DNA of 64,000 nucleotides from JBKBIP01 sp046297495. Its GTDB lineage: Bacteria > Planctomycetota > Planctomycetia > Gemmatales > Gemmataceae. Below are positions 24,347-32,209 of the stretch, piece after piece (within the stretch, counting starts at the first letter, position 1; every line of letters begins with the position of its first letter). The stretch lies in NCBI GenBank assembly GCA_046297495.1, contig JBKBIP010000002.1:1-64000 (forward strand). Reading direction: 5' to 3'. A program made the translations under genes and the position numbers. The notes under the pieces were generated by a model that saw only the letters and a program-made list of their open reading frames with translations, had not been told where the DNA came from and did no database searches.

Positions 24347-26266
24347 ATGAGTACCGCATCCACTTACACCGCCAAGGATATTCAGGTTCTCGAAGGGCTG
24401 GAGCCGGTGCGTAAGCGACCGGCCATGTATATCGGCGATGTGGACCGCAAGGGGTTGCATCACCTGGTTTGGGAAATTGTTGATAATGCCGTCGATGAGT
24501 ACCTGAACGGCTACGCCGATGCCATCACGGTGACGCTGCACAAGAGCGGCGACGCCATCACCATCAGCGACAATGGCCGAGGGATTCCCGTCGATTTGCA
24601 CCCCAAGTACAAACGGCCGGCGCTGGAATTGATCTTGACCACGTTGCACTCCGGGGCCAAGTTCGGCGAGGGGGACAACTACATCCATTCCGGCGGCTTG
24701 CACGGCGTCGGCTCGTCGGTGGTCAACGCCTTGGCGCGCAAGATGATCGCTACCATTCGCCGTGACGGCTTTGAATGGCAACAGACATTCCGCCGGGGCA
24801 AACCGGCGGGGGAGCTGGAGAAGCTCGGCCCCTTCCGCGGCCACGGCACCACCATCTACTTCGAGCCGGACCCGGACATCTTCAAGACCACGCAGCTCGA
24901 CCCCAAGGAGATCAAGGCCCATTTGGAGGACATGTCGTATATTCACAGCGGCCTGTCCATTACCTTCAAGAACGAGATCACCAAGGAAATCTTCGAGTTG
25001 AGTCATCCCGGCGGCATCCCGGAGTTTCTGCAACGGCTGGTCATGGAAGGACAAAAGCCGGTCGTCCATGAAACCCCATTCTACGTCGCCCGCAAGGATG
25101 GCGAGCGCCTGGAGGTCGCCTTGCAGTGGACCGAATCGACCGATGAGACCATCCGCTCCTACGTCAATGGCATCCGCACCTCCGCCGGCGGCACGCACGA
25201 AAGCGGCTTCAAAGGGGCCATCGTCAAGGCCATCCGCAACTACATCGCCACGCACGAGGTCAAGGTCAAGGGCTTGGATATCAGCGCCGAGGACATCCGT
25301 GAAGGAATTGTCGCTATCGTGTCGGTGTTTCTCCGCAACCCGATGTTCCAGGGGCAAACCAAGGAGAAGCTGAACAACCCGGAGATGGCGGCGCTGGTCA
25401 ATACCTTCGTGGCGCCGGGGTTGGAAGCCTGGCTCAACGCCAACATGACCGCCGCCGATCAGATCGTGGGGCGGATCGTGCTGGCGGCCAAGGCCCGGCT
25501 GGCGTCCCGCGAGGCGGCCACCGAGGTCAAACGCAAGTCCGCCACCCAGCGCCGCCTGAACCTACCCGGCAAGCTGGCCGATTGCAAATCGTCTAACGTT
25601 GAGGAATCGGAGCTATTCATCGTCGAAGGGGACTCCGCCGGCGGCTCGACCAAGCAGGGGCGCGACAATCACACGCAAGCGGTGTTGCCGTTGCGCGGCA
25701 AAATCCTCAATGGCGAAGGGCTGCCACTGAGCAAGGTGCTCACCAACACCGAATTAAGCTCCCTGGTATCCGCCATCGGCACCGGAGCCGGCGATAAATT
25801 TGATCTGGCCGGTCTGCGCTATGGCAAGATCATCCTGCTCATGGATGCCGACGCCGACGGCAACCATATCGCCACGCTATTGCTCGATTTCTTCTTCCGC
25901 TTCATGCCCGACTTGATCCGCAAGGGACACGTCTATTTGGCCCAGCCGCCATTGTATCGCATCGATGTCGGCAAGGAGACGTACTGGGCACGCGACGACG
26001 CCCACAAGGAGGAAATCCTGGCCGGGCTGCGCGCCAACGCCAAGCCGGAGATCACCCGCTTCAAGGGCCTCGGCGAAATGCCCCCCGCCACCCTCAAAGC
26101 CACTACCCTCGACCCCCGCCACCGCACCCTCCTGCGCGTCGGCATCGAATCCAACCTGGAAACCGATGAGACATTTATGACATTGTTAGGCAAGGACCCG
26201 TCGCAACGCTACCGCTTCATCATGGACTCAGCGGCCCTGGCGGTGGCGGAGGAGTTGGATGTGTGA
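24347..26266 (+). CDS. gyrB: Type IIA DNA topoisomerase subunit B (GyrB/ParE)
   Basis: 639 residues, the short GyrB/ParE form. ATPase domain with EIVDNAVDEYLNGYA, DNGRGIPV and GGLHGVGSSVVNAL (GHKL motifs, about 35-125), transducer, then the TOPRIM domain with EGDSAGG (acidic Glu), PLRGKILN and MDADADGNHIATLLL (DxDxD). LPGKLADC precedes TOPRIM as usual. The TOPRIM sequence differs slightly from the usual MTDADVDGAHI. Together with the A subunit upstream it would form a gyrase or topoisomerase IV. ATG 24347 starts the family homology (the 28 codons before it overlap the hairpin region and are not used). Confidence 0.9.
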   Translation: MSTASTYTAKDIQVLEGLEPVRKRPAMYIGDVDRKGLHHLVWEIVDNAVDEYLNGYADAITVTLHKSGDAITISDNGRGIPVDLHPKYKRPALELILTTLHSGAKFGEGDNYIHSGGLHGVGSSVVNALARKMIATIRRDGFEWQQTFRRGKPAGELEKLGPFRGHGTTIYFEPDPDIFKTTQLDPKEIKAHLEDMSYIHSGLSITFKNEITKEIFELSHPGGIPEFLQRLVMEGQKPVVHETPFYVARKDGERLEVALQWTESTDETIRSYVNGIRTSAGGTHESGFKGAIVKAIRNYIATHEVKVKGLDISAEDIREGIVAIVSVFLRNPMFQGQTKEKLNNPEMAALVNTFVAPGLEAWLNANMTAADQIVGRIVLAAKARLASREAATEVKRKSATQRRLNLPGKLADCKSSNVEESELFIVEGDSAGGSTKQGRDNHTQAVLPLRGKILNGEGLPLSKVLTNTELSSLVSAIGTGAGDKFDLAGLRYGKIILLMDADADGNHIATLLLDFFFRFMPDLIRKGHVYLAQPPLYRIDVGKETYWARDDAHKEEILAGLRANAKPEITRFKGLGEMPPATLKATTLDPRHRTLLRVGIESNLETDETFMTLLGKDPSQRYRFIMDSAALAVAEELDV

Positions 26267-26351
26267 GGGGGAGCAGTGAGTGGTATGAAGAGCGCGGGTG
26301 CCGAAATGTGGAAGTGTATGATTGGAATGATCTCCTCAAACGGAGCTTGCC

Positions 26352-26560
26352 ATGACCTTGACCCTAAATGTCGATCTACCCGCTGATCTGGCCCAGTTTC
26401 GCTTACCCGATGCGGTGGCCTCCCGGTTGCGGAACCTCCTTGACCGGCAGGATGCTGGACAGCCGCTGACGGTGAGGAACGCGCGGAGGCGGAAGGACTG
26501 GTCAATTTGTCGGAATTCCTTAGCCTACTGCGGTTGCGGGCGGAGCGCATGGCCCCATGA
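26352..26560 (+). pseudogene. Small planctomycete protein with frameshift
   Basis: Starts MTLTLNVDLPADLAQFRLPDAVASRLRNL, continuing DRQDAGQPLT. A one-base deletion near 26473 then breaks the frame; in the next frame the family C-terminus is intact: ERAEAEGLVNLSEFLSLLRLRAER, stop at 26558-26560. This layout is common among small planctomycete proteins thought to be antitoxin-like. Either a true pseudogene or a sequencing indel. No toxin gene is adjacent. Confidence 0.65.
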
Positions 26561-26608
26561 GCGACATTTCTTCGAGTTTGTGAACAGAAGCGGCCGCCAT
26601 CCACTTTC

Positions 26609-27595
26609 ATGAAACCTTCCTCTCCCTTCCTCGTTGGCTTGCAACCTTGGCTGCCGTGGCCGTTGCATCGCTGGGTCTGGTGGACGGAGCCGGTGCGAGC
26701 GGAGCGGTTGGCGGCGTTGCGTATCGCCTTGGCCGGGGTGTTGCTGTTGGACATCCTGTTGACCTATCTGCCTCATGCCACGGTTTTCTATGGGGCTGGC
26801 AGCTTGGGCAGCCCGGAAATCTTCGCCTATCTGAGCCGGGCGCCGCGCTGGCACTGGTCGCTGTTGCGCTGGATGGAAGACCCGTGGACCGTCATCTTGA
26901 TGATGCTTATTTGGACGACAGCGACGTTTTGCTTGCTGATCGGCTGGTGGACGCGCATCAACGCCATTCTGGTTTGGGTGTTGTCCACGTCGTTCGCCAA
27001 CCTAAACCCGTACCTGGAGAATGCCGGCGATGAAGTGCGCGGCATCCTGCTATTTTATCTTATGCTGTGTCCATGTGGCGCGGTCTGGTCGCTCGATCAT
27101 TGGCGGCGCCGCCGGAGCGGAGCTGTTACAACCCCTGTCTTCATTCACCCCTGGCCGTTGCGTCTGTTGTTCGTGCAAATGACGTTGATTTATTTCTGTA
27201 ATGGACTGTACAAGCTGCGCGGCAGCGATTGGATTTCCGGAAACAGTTTATACTATGTGCTCAGTGATTTGACCTTGGCGCGTTGGTCGTATGCCCACCT
27301 GCCAACACCTTATCTCCTCACACGTATCTTGTCGTACACGGTGTTGATTTGGGAGGTAGCGTTTCCGTTGCTGATGTTGCTGCCGTGGTTGCTAGGGAGT
27401 ATGTTCTGGCTCTGCCGATTGCCGGAACGAATTGGGCATCCTGTTGTGACATGGTCCCGTTGGCTGCGAATAGTCGCATTAGGTTTCGGCGTCCTGTTTC
27501 ACCTCGGCAGCTTCGTCAGCCTGGAAATCGGCATGTTCGCCCCCTACATGTTATGTTTCTATGTGCCCTTGATAAGGATGAAGGATGAAGGATGA
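26609..27595 (+). CDS. HTTM domain membrane protein
   Basis: 328 residues with about six to seven membrane helices. Matches the HTTM domain (related to the membrane part of vitamin-K-dependent gamma-carboxylase): N-terminal LAALRIALAGVLLLDILLTYL, later LLFVQMTLIYFCNGLYKLRGSDW and a WEVAFPLLMLLPWLL segment. The family's role in bacteria is unknown. Its C-terminal residues MKDEG are encoded by a short GATGAAG tandem stretch that forms an inverted repeat with the end of the convergent YbaK gene (about 27578-27595 with 27671-27681), a possible shared terminator. Confidence 0.8.
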   Translation: MKPSSPFLVGLQPWLPWPLHRWVWWTEPVRAERLAALRIALAGVLLLDILLTYLPHATVFYGAGSLGSPEIFAYLSRAPRWHWSLLRWMEDPWTVILMMLIWTTATFCLLIGWWTRINAILVWVLSTSFANLNPYLENAGDEVRGILLFYLMLCPCGAVWSLDHWRRRRSGAVTTPVFIHPWPLRLLFVQMTLIYFCNGLYKLRGSDWISGNSLYYVLSDLTLARWSYAHLPTPYLLTRILSYTVLIWEVAFPLLMLLPWLLGSMFWLCRLPERIGHPVVTWSRWLRIVALGFGVLFHLGSFVSLEIGMFAPYMLCFYVPLIRMKDEG

Positions 27596-27677
27596 ATGTG
27601 ATAGTCAATATCAATTGAACCATCCTAGTAGCGCATCTCATGTTTTGTATAATTTTCATGTCTTTATCCCTCATCCT

Positions 27678-28133
27678 TCATGTCATCTCCAGCATCGTTG
27701 GTTGTTCCACCCTCACATAATCGGCATGGGTCATTTGCACAGAGATGCAATGGTCGCCGGCGTTGAAATTGATGGTAGGGTTGTCGGCCAAGGCGGGGTC
27801 GCAATAGGTCGGCAGCTCGAATAGGCTGCCGAAGGGGGGAATGGAACCAGGGAGCAGGCCAGTCATTTCCAAGACTTCCTCGCGGGTGGCGAAGCGCAGC
27901 CCCTTGACACCCAAGGCAGCGCGCAGCTTGCGGTTGTCGAGCTTGCGATCCGCCGGCACGACGCACAAGAGAAAACGCTCTCCGGCCTTAACGATCAGCG
28001 CCTTGGCGCCACTGGCTAACGTCGTGCCGCGCACCGCCGCCGCCTGTTCACTGGTATATACCGGTTCATGGCGCAAGACCGTGAAGGAAACGTCGGCTTG
28101 GTGGAGTTTTTGGTCGATGCGCTCGAAAACCAT
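27678..28133 (-). CDS. YbaK/EbsC (prolyl-tRNA deacylase-like) protein
   Basis: About 151 residues. YbaK/ProX fold; such proteins hydrolyse mischarged aminoacyl-tRNA (often Cys- or Ala-tRNA-Pro) in the cytoplasm. Seen: HEPVYTSEQAAAVRGTTLASGAKALIV (substrate-pocket Lys in GAKAL), DRKLDNRKLRAALGVKGLRFATREEV, GSIPPFG, and the final FNAGDHCISVQM. ATG 28133 (MVFERIDQ) chosen; a GTG at 28148 is possible. Neither has a good ribosome site. Confidence 0.88.
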   Translation of the reverse strand: MVFERIDQKLHQADVSFTVLRHEPVYTSEQAAAVRGTTLASGAKALIVKAGERFLLCVVPADRKLDNRKLRAALGVKGLRFATREEVLEMTGLLPGSIPPFGSLFELPTYCDPALADNPTINFNAGDHCISVQMTHADYVRVEQPTMLEMT

Positions 28134-28160
28134 GGCCACGGGAAGCACTCCGTTCTGTTA

Positions 28161-28210
28161 GAGGCATCAGTTCGGGTGGGAAGTCGGATGCCCGCGCGAA
28201 CCGATGAATC
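28161..28210. repeat. GATTCATCG-type hairpin, copy C (degenerate left arm)
   Basis: Right arm 28191-28210 matches the family consensus (GCGCGAACCGATGAATC); left arm 28161-28180 matches it in about 15 of 20 positions. Lies between the start of ybaK and the end of the next minus-strand gene. Confidence 0.7.
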
Positions 28211-28236
28211 TAAACTGGATACTTTTTCATCATCGC

Positions 28237-29496
28237 TTACCCCTGCCCCACGATCCCGCTAATGTCGATCATGTGCAGCTGCCGGCCGGCGCTGGTGTGG
28301 GGCGAGTCGATGACCACACTTTTACCATCCGGGCTGAAGCGTGGGTGGGTGTCGCAGCGCCATTCGCCACTGTATTCCTTCGGTGACAAGAAATGGCCCA
28401 ACGGCACCTTGCGGCCGGTGGTGACATGATACAGATACGGGTGCTGCAAGCGGTCGCGGTCGGGATAGGTGTCGTTCAGAATCCAGTCATTGCCGGGCAG
28501 ATAGGTGCAATGTCCATTCTGAGTCATCACTCCCTTGCCGATCTGTTCCACCTGTGGCGTTTGGTCCTTGAAGAGATAGAAGCCTGCTTCCCGGCCAAAC
28601 GGGCGCGTCCAGGCCAGGATGTGACGTGGGTCGCGCCAGATGAAGTGCGAAGTGAAACCGGACGGATCGACGACGTACATATCCTTGCCGTCCGGCGTGG
28701 CCGTCAACATGCGCGTGCGGAAGCCGGTCATCCCCTTGGGACGCCAGCGGTGCAAAAAGATGAAGCGGGAACCATCAGGATTGAACAGCAGATGATTAAA
28801 CCAATGCTTGGCCCCTTGCATATCGGGCGTCGTGGCGCCAAACTTGGCCACGTCCGCCAAAGCAAGGATGAGCTGCTGTTTGCCGGTGCGCGGATCGACA
28901 AGAAATATGCCGGTGTCCTTCGGCGTCAGCTCATCGGCATACGGATCGGGCAAACCGCAGTAGCCGTAACCGGGGCGAACATCGTTGAGCCGGCGAAAGT
29001 CCACCGCGACCGCCGACCGGCCATCGGGACTGAGCGTGTAAATCGGCTGCGGCAACGTGCGGCGGCGACGTGTCTTGGTGTCCAATATATGACATACGAA
29101 ATGGTCGCCGGCGCGGTCGTTCCAGAGAATTTCCGTGGCCGAGCCGGGCAGCCATTGCAACATGCAGCCTTGCTGCCAGCCCCATGCGGAACTTTGCCCT
29201 AGCTCGACCCAGCGGTTGTTGTCCCGCAAATCGACCATGCCGATTTGAATGACATCATCAGGACGCGGCGAGCGGTGCTCGAAATCCACCGCCATCCCCA
29301 GCACGTATCGGCACGACGGATCGAATTCCAGCTTGTCATAGTAACCGAACCAATGATGCTTAGGACCGCGCGTGATGGTCCGCACCGGCGGCAATTGCTC
29401 ATCGGCGACGGCAGGCGCCGGAGCATAGGCCAAGGCCAAGCCGGTGGCGGCGGCGCCTTGCAGGAATTGACGGCGCGAGGGCTGGGGTGATGGCAT
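28237..29496 (-). CDS. Tat-exported beta-propeller protein, oligogalacturonide-lyase-like fold
   Basis: 419 residues. Twin-arginine signal SRRQFLQGAAATGLALAYA. The mature part has repeated propeller strands (FNPDGSRFIFLHRW, TATPDGKDMYVVD, FSPDGKSVVIDSPH) and conserved HHWFGYYDK and GHCTYLPGNDWILNDTYPDRDR blocks. Similar proteins are TolB/WD40-like or oligogalacturonide-lyase-like propellers found near sulfatases in planctomycetes; here a sulfatase remnant lies just upstream. Substrate binding rather than a proven reaction is the safe reading. ATG 29496 has CGGAG 11 bases upstream. Confidence 0.75.
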   Translation of the reverse strand: MPSPQPSRRQFLQGAAATGLALAYAPAPAVADEQLPPVRTITRGPKHHWFGYYDKLEFDPSCRYVLGMAVDFEHRSPRPDDVIQIGMVDLRDNNRWVELGQSSAWGWQQGCMLQWLPGSATEILWNDRAGDHFVCHILDTKTRRRRTLPQPIYTLSPDGRSAVAVDFRRLNDVRPGYGYCGLPDPYADELTPKDTGIFLVDPRTGKQQLILALADVAKFGATTPDMQGAKHWFNHLLFNPDGSRFIFLHRWRPKGMTGFRTRMLTATPDGKDMYVVDPSGFTSHFIWRDPRHILAWTRPFGREAGFYLFKDQTPQVEQIGKGVMTQNGHCTYLPGNDWILNDTYPDRDRLQHPYLYHVTTGRKVPLGHFLSPKEYSGEWRCDTHPRFSPDGKSVVIDSPHTSAGRQLHMIDISGIVGQG

Positions 29497-29653
29497 GATA
29501 ATTGACTCCGATTTATCACAAATGGAAGGATGCTCTGGTGAACCGTTTCCGGCGTAGGCCGCGCATTTTCCTGGCGTTTTGATTCCGTCTCATCATAATG
29601 AGGAAACACGCGGCTATCCACCTATTCCTTGCCATTCTTACCGGGAGTTGAGC

Positions 29654-29897
29654 ATGCATCGCTATTGGTTCTTGGTTCCCGGATTGGTCGTGATGCCATA
29701 CCTCCTGACCGCTACCGTGCAGGCAGCGGATACTCCGACCCAAGATCGACCGCTACCAGCTGTTTGATCTGAACCACGATCCCGACGAGATTAAGGACCT
29801 GTCCGACGCGCCGGCTTGGCGTGACATACGGGAAGAATTGCGCGTGAAGCTCGAAAAATGGCAAACTGATGTCGATGATCCGGCGCGGAAGCGGTGA
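29654..29897 (+). pseudogene. Sulfatase reduced to its signal peptide and C-terminus
   Basis: The start is intact: GGGAG, ATG 29654, and a signal peptide MHRYWFLVPGLVVMPYLLTA ending VQA-ADTP. About 27 codons in, at roughly 29735-29750, the sequence jumps to the C-terminal end of a formylglycine-type arylsulfatase, one frame off: KIDRYQLFDLNHDPDEIKDL to KLEKWQTDVDDPARKR, stop 29895-29897. All catalytic sequence (C/S-x-P-x-R and metal ligands), roughly 400 codons, is missing. A clean internal deletion or a draft join. Confidence 0.8.
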
Positions 29898-29962
29898 AAG
29901 GAGGGTTTAGCGAACTCAGTAGCTGTTCCGTAATTCTCATCAACCTCGAAGGGGTGCCAATG

Positions 29963-30385
29963 TCACCCCGCTGCTAATGAGTAGAGGACCAACACACCAG
30001 CGGTCCACAGGATGCACGCGGCGATGCACGCCAAACCGGTCAGGGCCAGCACCTTGGCCCAGCCCACCGTCCAGTAGTAAAACGGATCGAGTCCTGGCGG
30101 GCGGGGAAACACATAAGCGATGCTGGAGAAAGCGAGCAGCAAACCGAGGCCGGCGGGAAAAAAGACCTGGTGCCAGGCCGGCACGTTGAGTTTATCGAAG
30201 GCGTAAGCCAGTCCCAACAGGATGCCGGTTAAGTAGAGCGAGCCAAAATGCACGGCGCGGATGTCACGGAAGTTTTTTTTGAGACTGGAGCCTGGCACCA
30301 AGTCCACGATGGTCCATAGAATACCGGTCACGACGATGGCCACGAGATGCACCGCCGCCAGGATGAAGTACAAGGATTGCATCAC
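29963..30385 (-). CDS. Four-helix integral membrane protein, function unknown
   Basis: 140 residues with four predicted membrane segments (about 4-29, 45-65, 75-95, 107-135) and few charged residues. Conserved-looking RDIRAVHFGSLYLTGILLGL. I do not recognise the family. Starts 6 bases after the stop of the gene at 30392-30718 on the same strand, so the two are an operon. Confidence 0.65.
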   Translation of the reverse strand: MMQSLYFILAAVHLVAIVVTGILWTIVDLVPGSSLKKNFRDIRAVHFGSLYLTGILLGLAYAFDKLNVPAWHQVFFPAGLGLLLAFSSIAYVFPRPPGLDPFYYWTVGWAKVLALTGLACIAACILWTAGVLVLYSLAAG

Positions 30386-30391
30386 GATTCC

Positions 30392-30718
30392 TCACTCACA
30401 GGCGGCCAGGACCGGCACACGGCAGCGGTGGGCGTGCAGCTCGCCGGGACGCTGGCCGGCTCGAATCTCAATGATCTCATCGCCAGCCTCGGCGCCGAAG
30501 CCGTCCCGCAGGGCTTGCACGGCATCCTCTCCCAGCGGCAAATCCTCGCGGTGGACGATGAACACGTCGGCCGCTTGCGTCGCGATGGCTCCGCACAGGT
30601 CCATTAACTCCGCCAAGCGTTCAGCGGGACACGATAGCCCGGGGAACCAGCGTTGCAAGTAAGCGTCCAAATCCTGGCGCAGGGCCGGCCGCGGCGGCAG
30701 CAGGTAGAACGTGGCCAC
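30392..30718 (-). CDS. Conserved planctomycete hypothetical protein
   Basis: 108 residues from GTG 30718, chosen because GGAGGAGAAGGG lies immediately upstream. Starts VATFYLLPPRPALRQDLDAYL; also contains FIVHREDLPLGEDAVQALRDGFGAEAGDEIIEIRAG. I recall proteins with this ATFYLLP start and REDLPEGED motif in Gemmata-type genomes; function unknown. No membrane segment. Paired with the membrane protein that follows. Confidence 0.65.
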   Translation of the reverse strand: MATFYLLPPRPALRQDLDAYLQRWFPGLSCPAERLAELMDLCGAIATQAADVFIVHREDLPLGEDAVQALRDGFGAEAGDEIIEIRAGQRPGELHAHRCRVPVLAACE

Positions 30719-30954
30719 GATCCCTTCTCCTCCACAAGATGACATCTCTGGATGTAACAAGCATCGGCAAGAAGGCCGCTCAACCTGCGTTCGCTAGCCG
30801 CCGAGACGCCTCAATTCCGCCCCTTCTCTCCCTATCTCCCGCACGAGCCGCACAGTCCTTCGCTTTCCCACCCGTGCCACAGGCTAGTTTCGTTCATTCC
30901 CAATCCGTGGTATGTTGGATAAAACACTTGAATCTGATATGGAGAGATTCATTC

Positions 30955-31084
30955 ATGGCATCCACAATGAATAACTTTGGGCCTTGATCAACTGAGCGTG
31001 GCCGAGCGCTTGGCGCTGGTCGAGGAAATTTGGGACAGCATCGCCGCCGAGGTCGAGAAAATCCCCTTGACCGAAGCGTGTTGA
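30955..31084 (+). pseudogene. Addiction-module (CHP02574-type) antitoxin, broken
   Basis: The N-terminal half of the short 'putative addiction module component' family can be read: MASTMNNFG, a one-base insertion, then LDQLSVAERLALVEEIWDSI and AAEVEKIPLTEA, ending at TGA 31082-31084. The family usually continues with another 30 residues (RxELDRRLADHE type); these are gone. No RelE/ParE toxin gene follows. Two independent lesions indicate a genuine remnant. Confidence 0.75.
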
Positions 31085-31108
31085 AGAACTCCGATCTCAT
31101 AATTCACA

Positions 31109-32131
31109 TTGGGAATTAGTCTGACCAATTATTACCATCTTGATACCACCGTGTCCCCACTACCCACCCACTCTTTTCTCATTACCGATTCCGACGCCCA
31201 CCTTACCCTGGCCGCGTTTCTGCGGCAGCGGCTTCCGGGGCGGTCGTGGGGGAAAATCCGGCAGATGATCGAGAAGCGGCGGGTGCGGATCAATGGCGAG
31301 TTGTGTCTTGATCCAGCGCGGCGGGTGCGGGCGGGATTGGTGGTCGAAGTGCTGGAACAGTCGGCGCCACCGCCCAAGCAACCGAGGTTGATCACAGTGC
31401 GCTACCTCGATGAGCAGGTCGTGGTCGTGGAGAAGCCGGCGGGGCTGAATACCGTTCGGCATCCGGCGGAGCGCGACTGGACCGAACGCCGCAAGGCACT
31501 GGCGCCGACGCTGGAAGACCTGGTGCCGCCGTTGATCGCCGAGGCGGAAGGCCGGCCGCGCCATGCCCCGCAACCGCGATTGCGTATCGTGCAGCGGCTC
31601 GACAAGGAAACCAGCGGCTTGGTGGTTTTCGCCCGCTCGGTGGTGGCCGAGCGCGAGTTGGGACGACAGTTTCATGCCCATACGGTGACACGCCGCTACT
31701 TGGCCGTGGTGCTGGGAAACGTGAAGGCGCGGCGCATCGCTACCCGTTTGGTCCGCGACCGAGGAGATGGCCGGCGCGGCAGCACCACCATTCCCGGCTT
31801 GGGGAAAGAGGCGATTACTCATATCGACGTGGTGGAACGCTTGGGGGATTACACCCTGGTGTCCTGCCGCCTGGAAACGGGGCGGACGCATCAGATTCGC
31901 ATTCACCTGGCCGAACAGGGGCATCCCCTTTGCGGCGAAAAGGTGTATATTCATCGGCAGGATGGCACCCGGTTCACGGACCAAAGCGGCGCGCCGCGTT
32001 TGGCCCTGCACGCCGCCGAGTTGGGTTTCGTTCATCCCGCCAGTGGGGAACCGATGTACTGGACGATGGCATTGCCGGGTGATTTGCGGGAGTTTGTCGA
32101 ACGGTTGCGGCGAGATAGAAAGAAGGGGTGA
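31109..32131 (+). CDS. RluA-family 23S rRNA pseudouridine synthase
   Basis: 340 residues or 326 from GTG 31151; neither start has a good ribosome site and there is no ATG before the S4 domain. N-terminal S4 RNA-binding domain (about 25-85, WGKIRQMIEKRRVRINGEL), then the pseudouridine synthase domain with the catalytic block RLDKETSGLVVFARS (Asp in RLDKETSG) and CRLETGRTHQIRIHLAEQGHPL. Isomerises uridines in rRNA. Not obviously linked to the isoprenoid genes that follow; a 21-bp hairpin separates them. Confidence 0.93.
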   Translation: MGISLTNYYHLDTTVSPLPTHSFLITDSDAHLTLAAFLRQRLPGRSWGKIRQMIEKRRVRINGELCLDPARRVRAGLVVEVLEQSAPPPKQPRLITVRYLDEQVVVVEKPAGLNTVRHPAERDWTERRKALAPTLEDLVPPLIAEAEGRPRHAPQPRLRIVQRLDKETSGLVVFARSVVAERELGRQFHAHTVTRRYLAVVLGNVKARRIATRLVRDRGDGRRGSTTIPGLGKEAITHIDVVERLGDYTLVSCRLETGRTHQIRIHLAEQGHPLCGEKVYIHRQDGTRFTDQSGAPRLALHAAELGFVHPASGEPMYWTMALPGDLREFVERLRRDRKKG

Positions 32132-32132
32132 G

Positions 32133-32190
32133 TTAGCGACGCTTCAGAGAAGCGTTCACGCTGCGGCAGGCTTCTCTGAAGCGTCGCTAA
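32133..32190. terminator. Perfect 21-bp hairpin after the pseudouridine synthase gene
   Basis: Arms 32133-32153 (TTAGCGACGCTTCAGAGAAGC) and 32170-32190, loop 16 bases, no mismatch, followed by ACTTTT. It starts 1 base past the upstream stop codon and ends 20 bases before the SHC-like ATG. Acts plausibly as a terminator or as a palindromic repeat; only one copy is in this window. Confidence 0.7.
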
Positions 32191-32209
32191 ACTTTTGATT
32201 GCGAAAACA

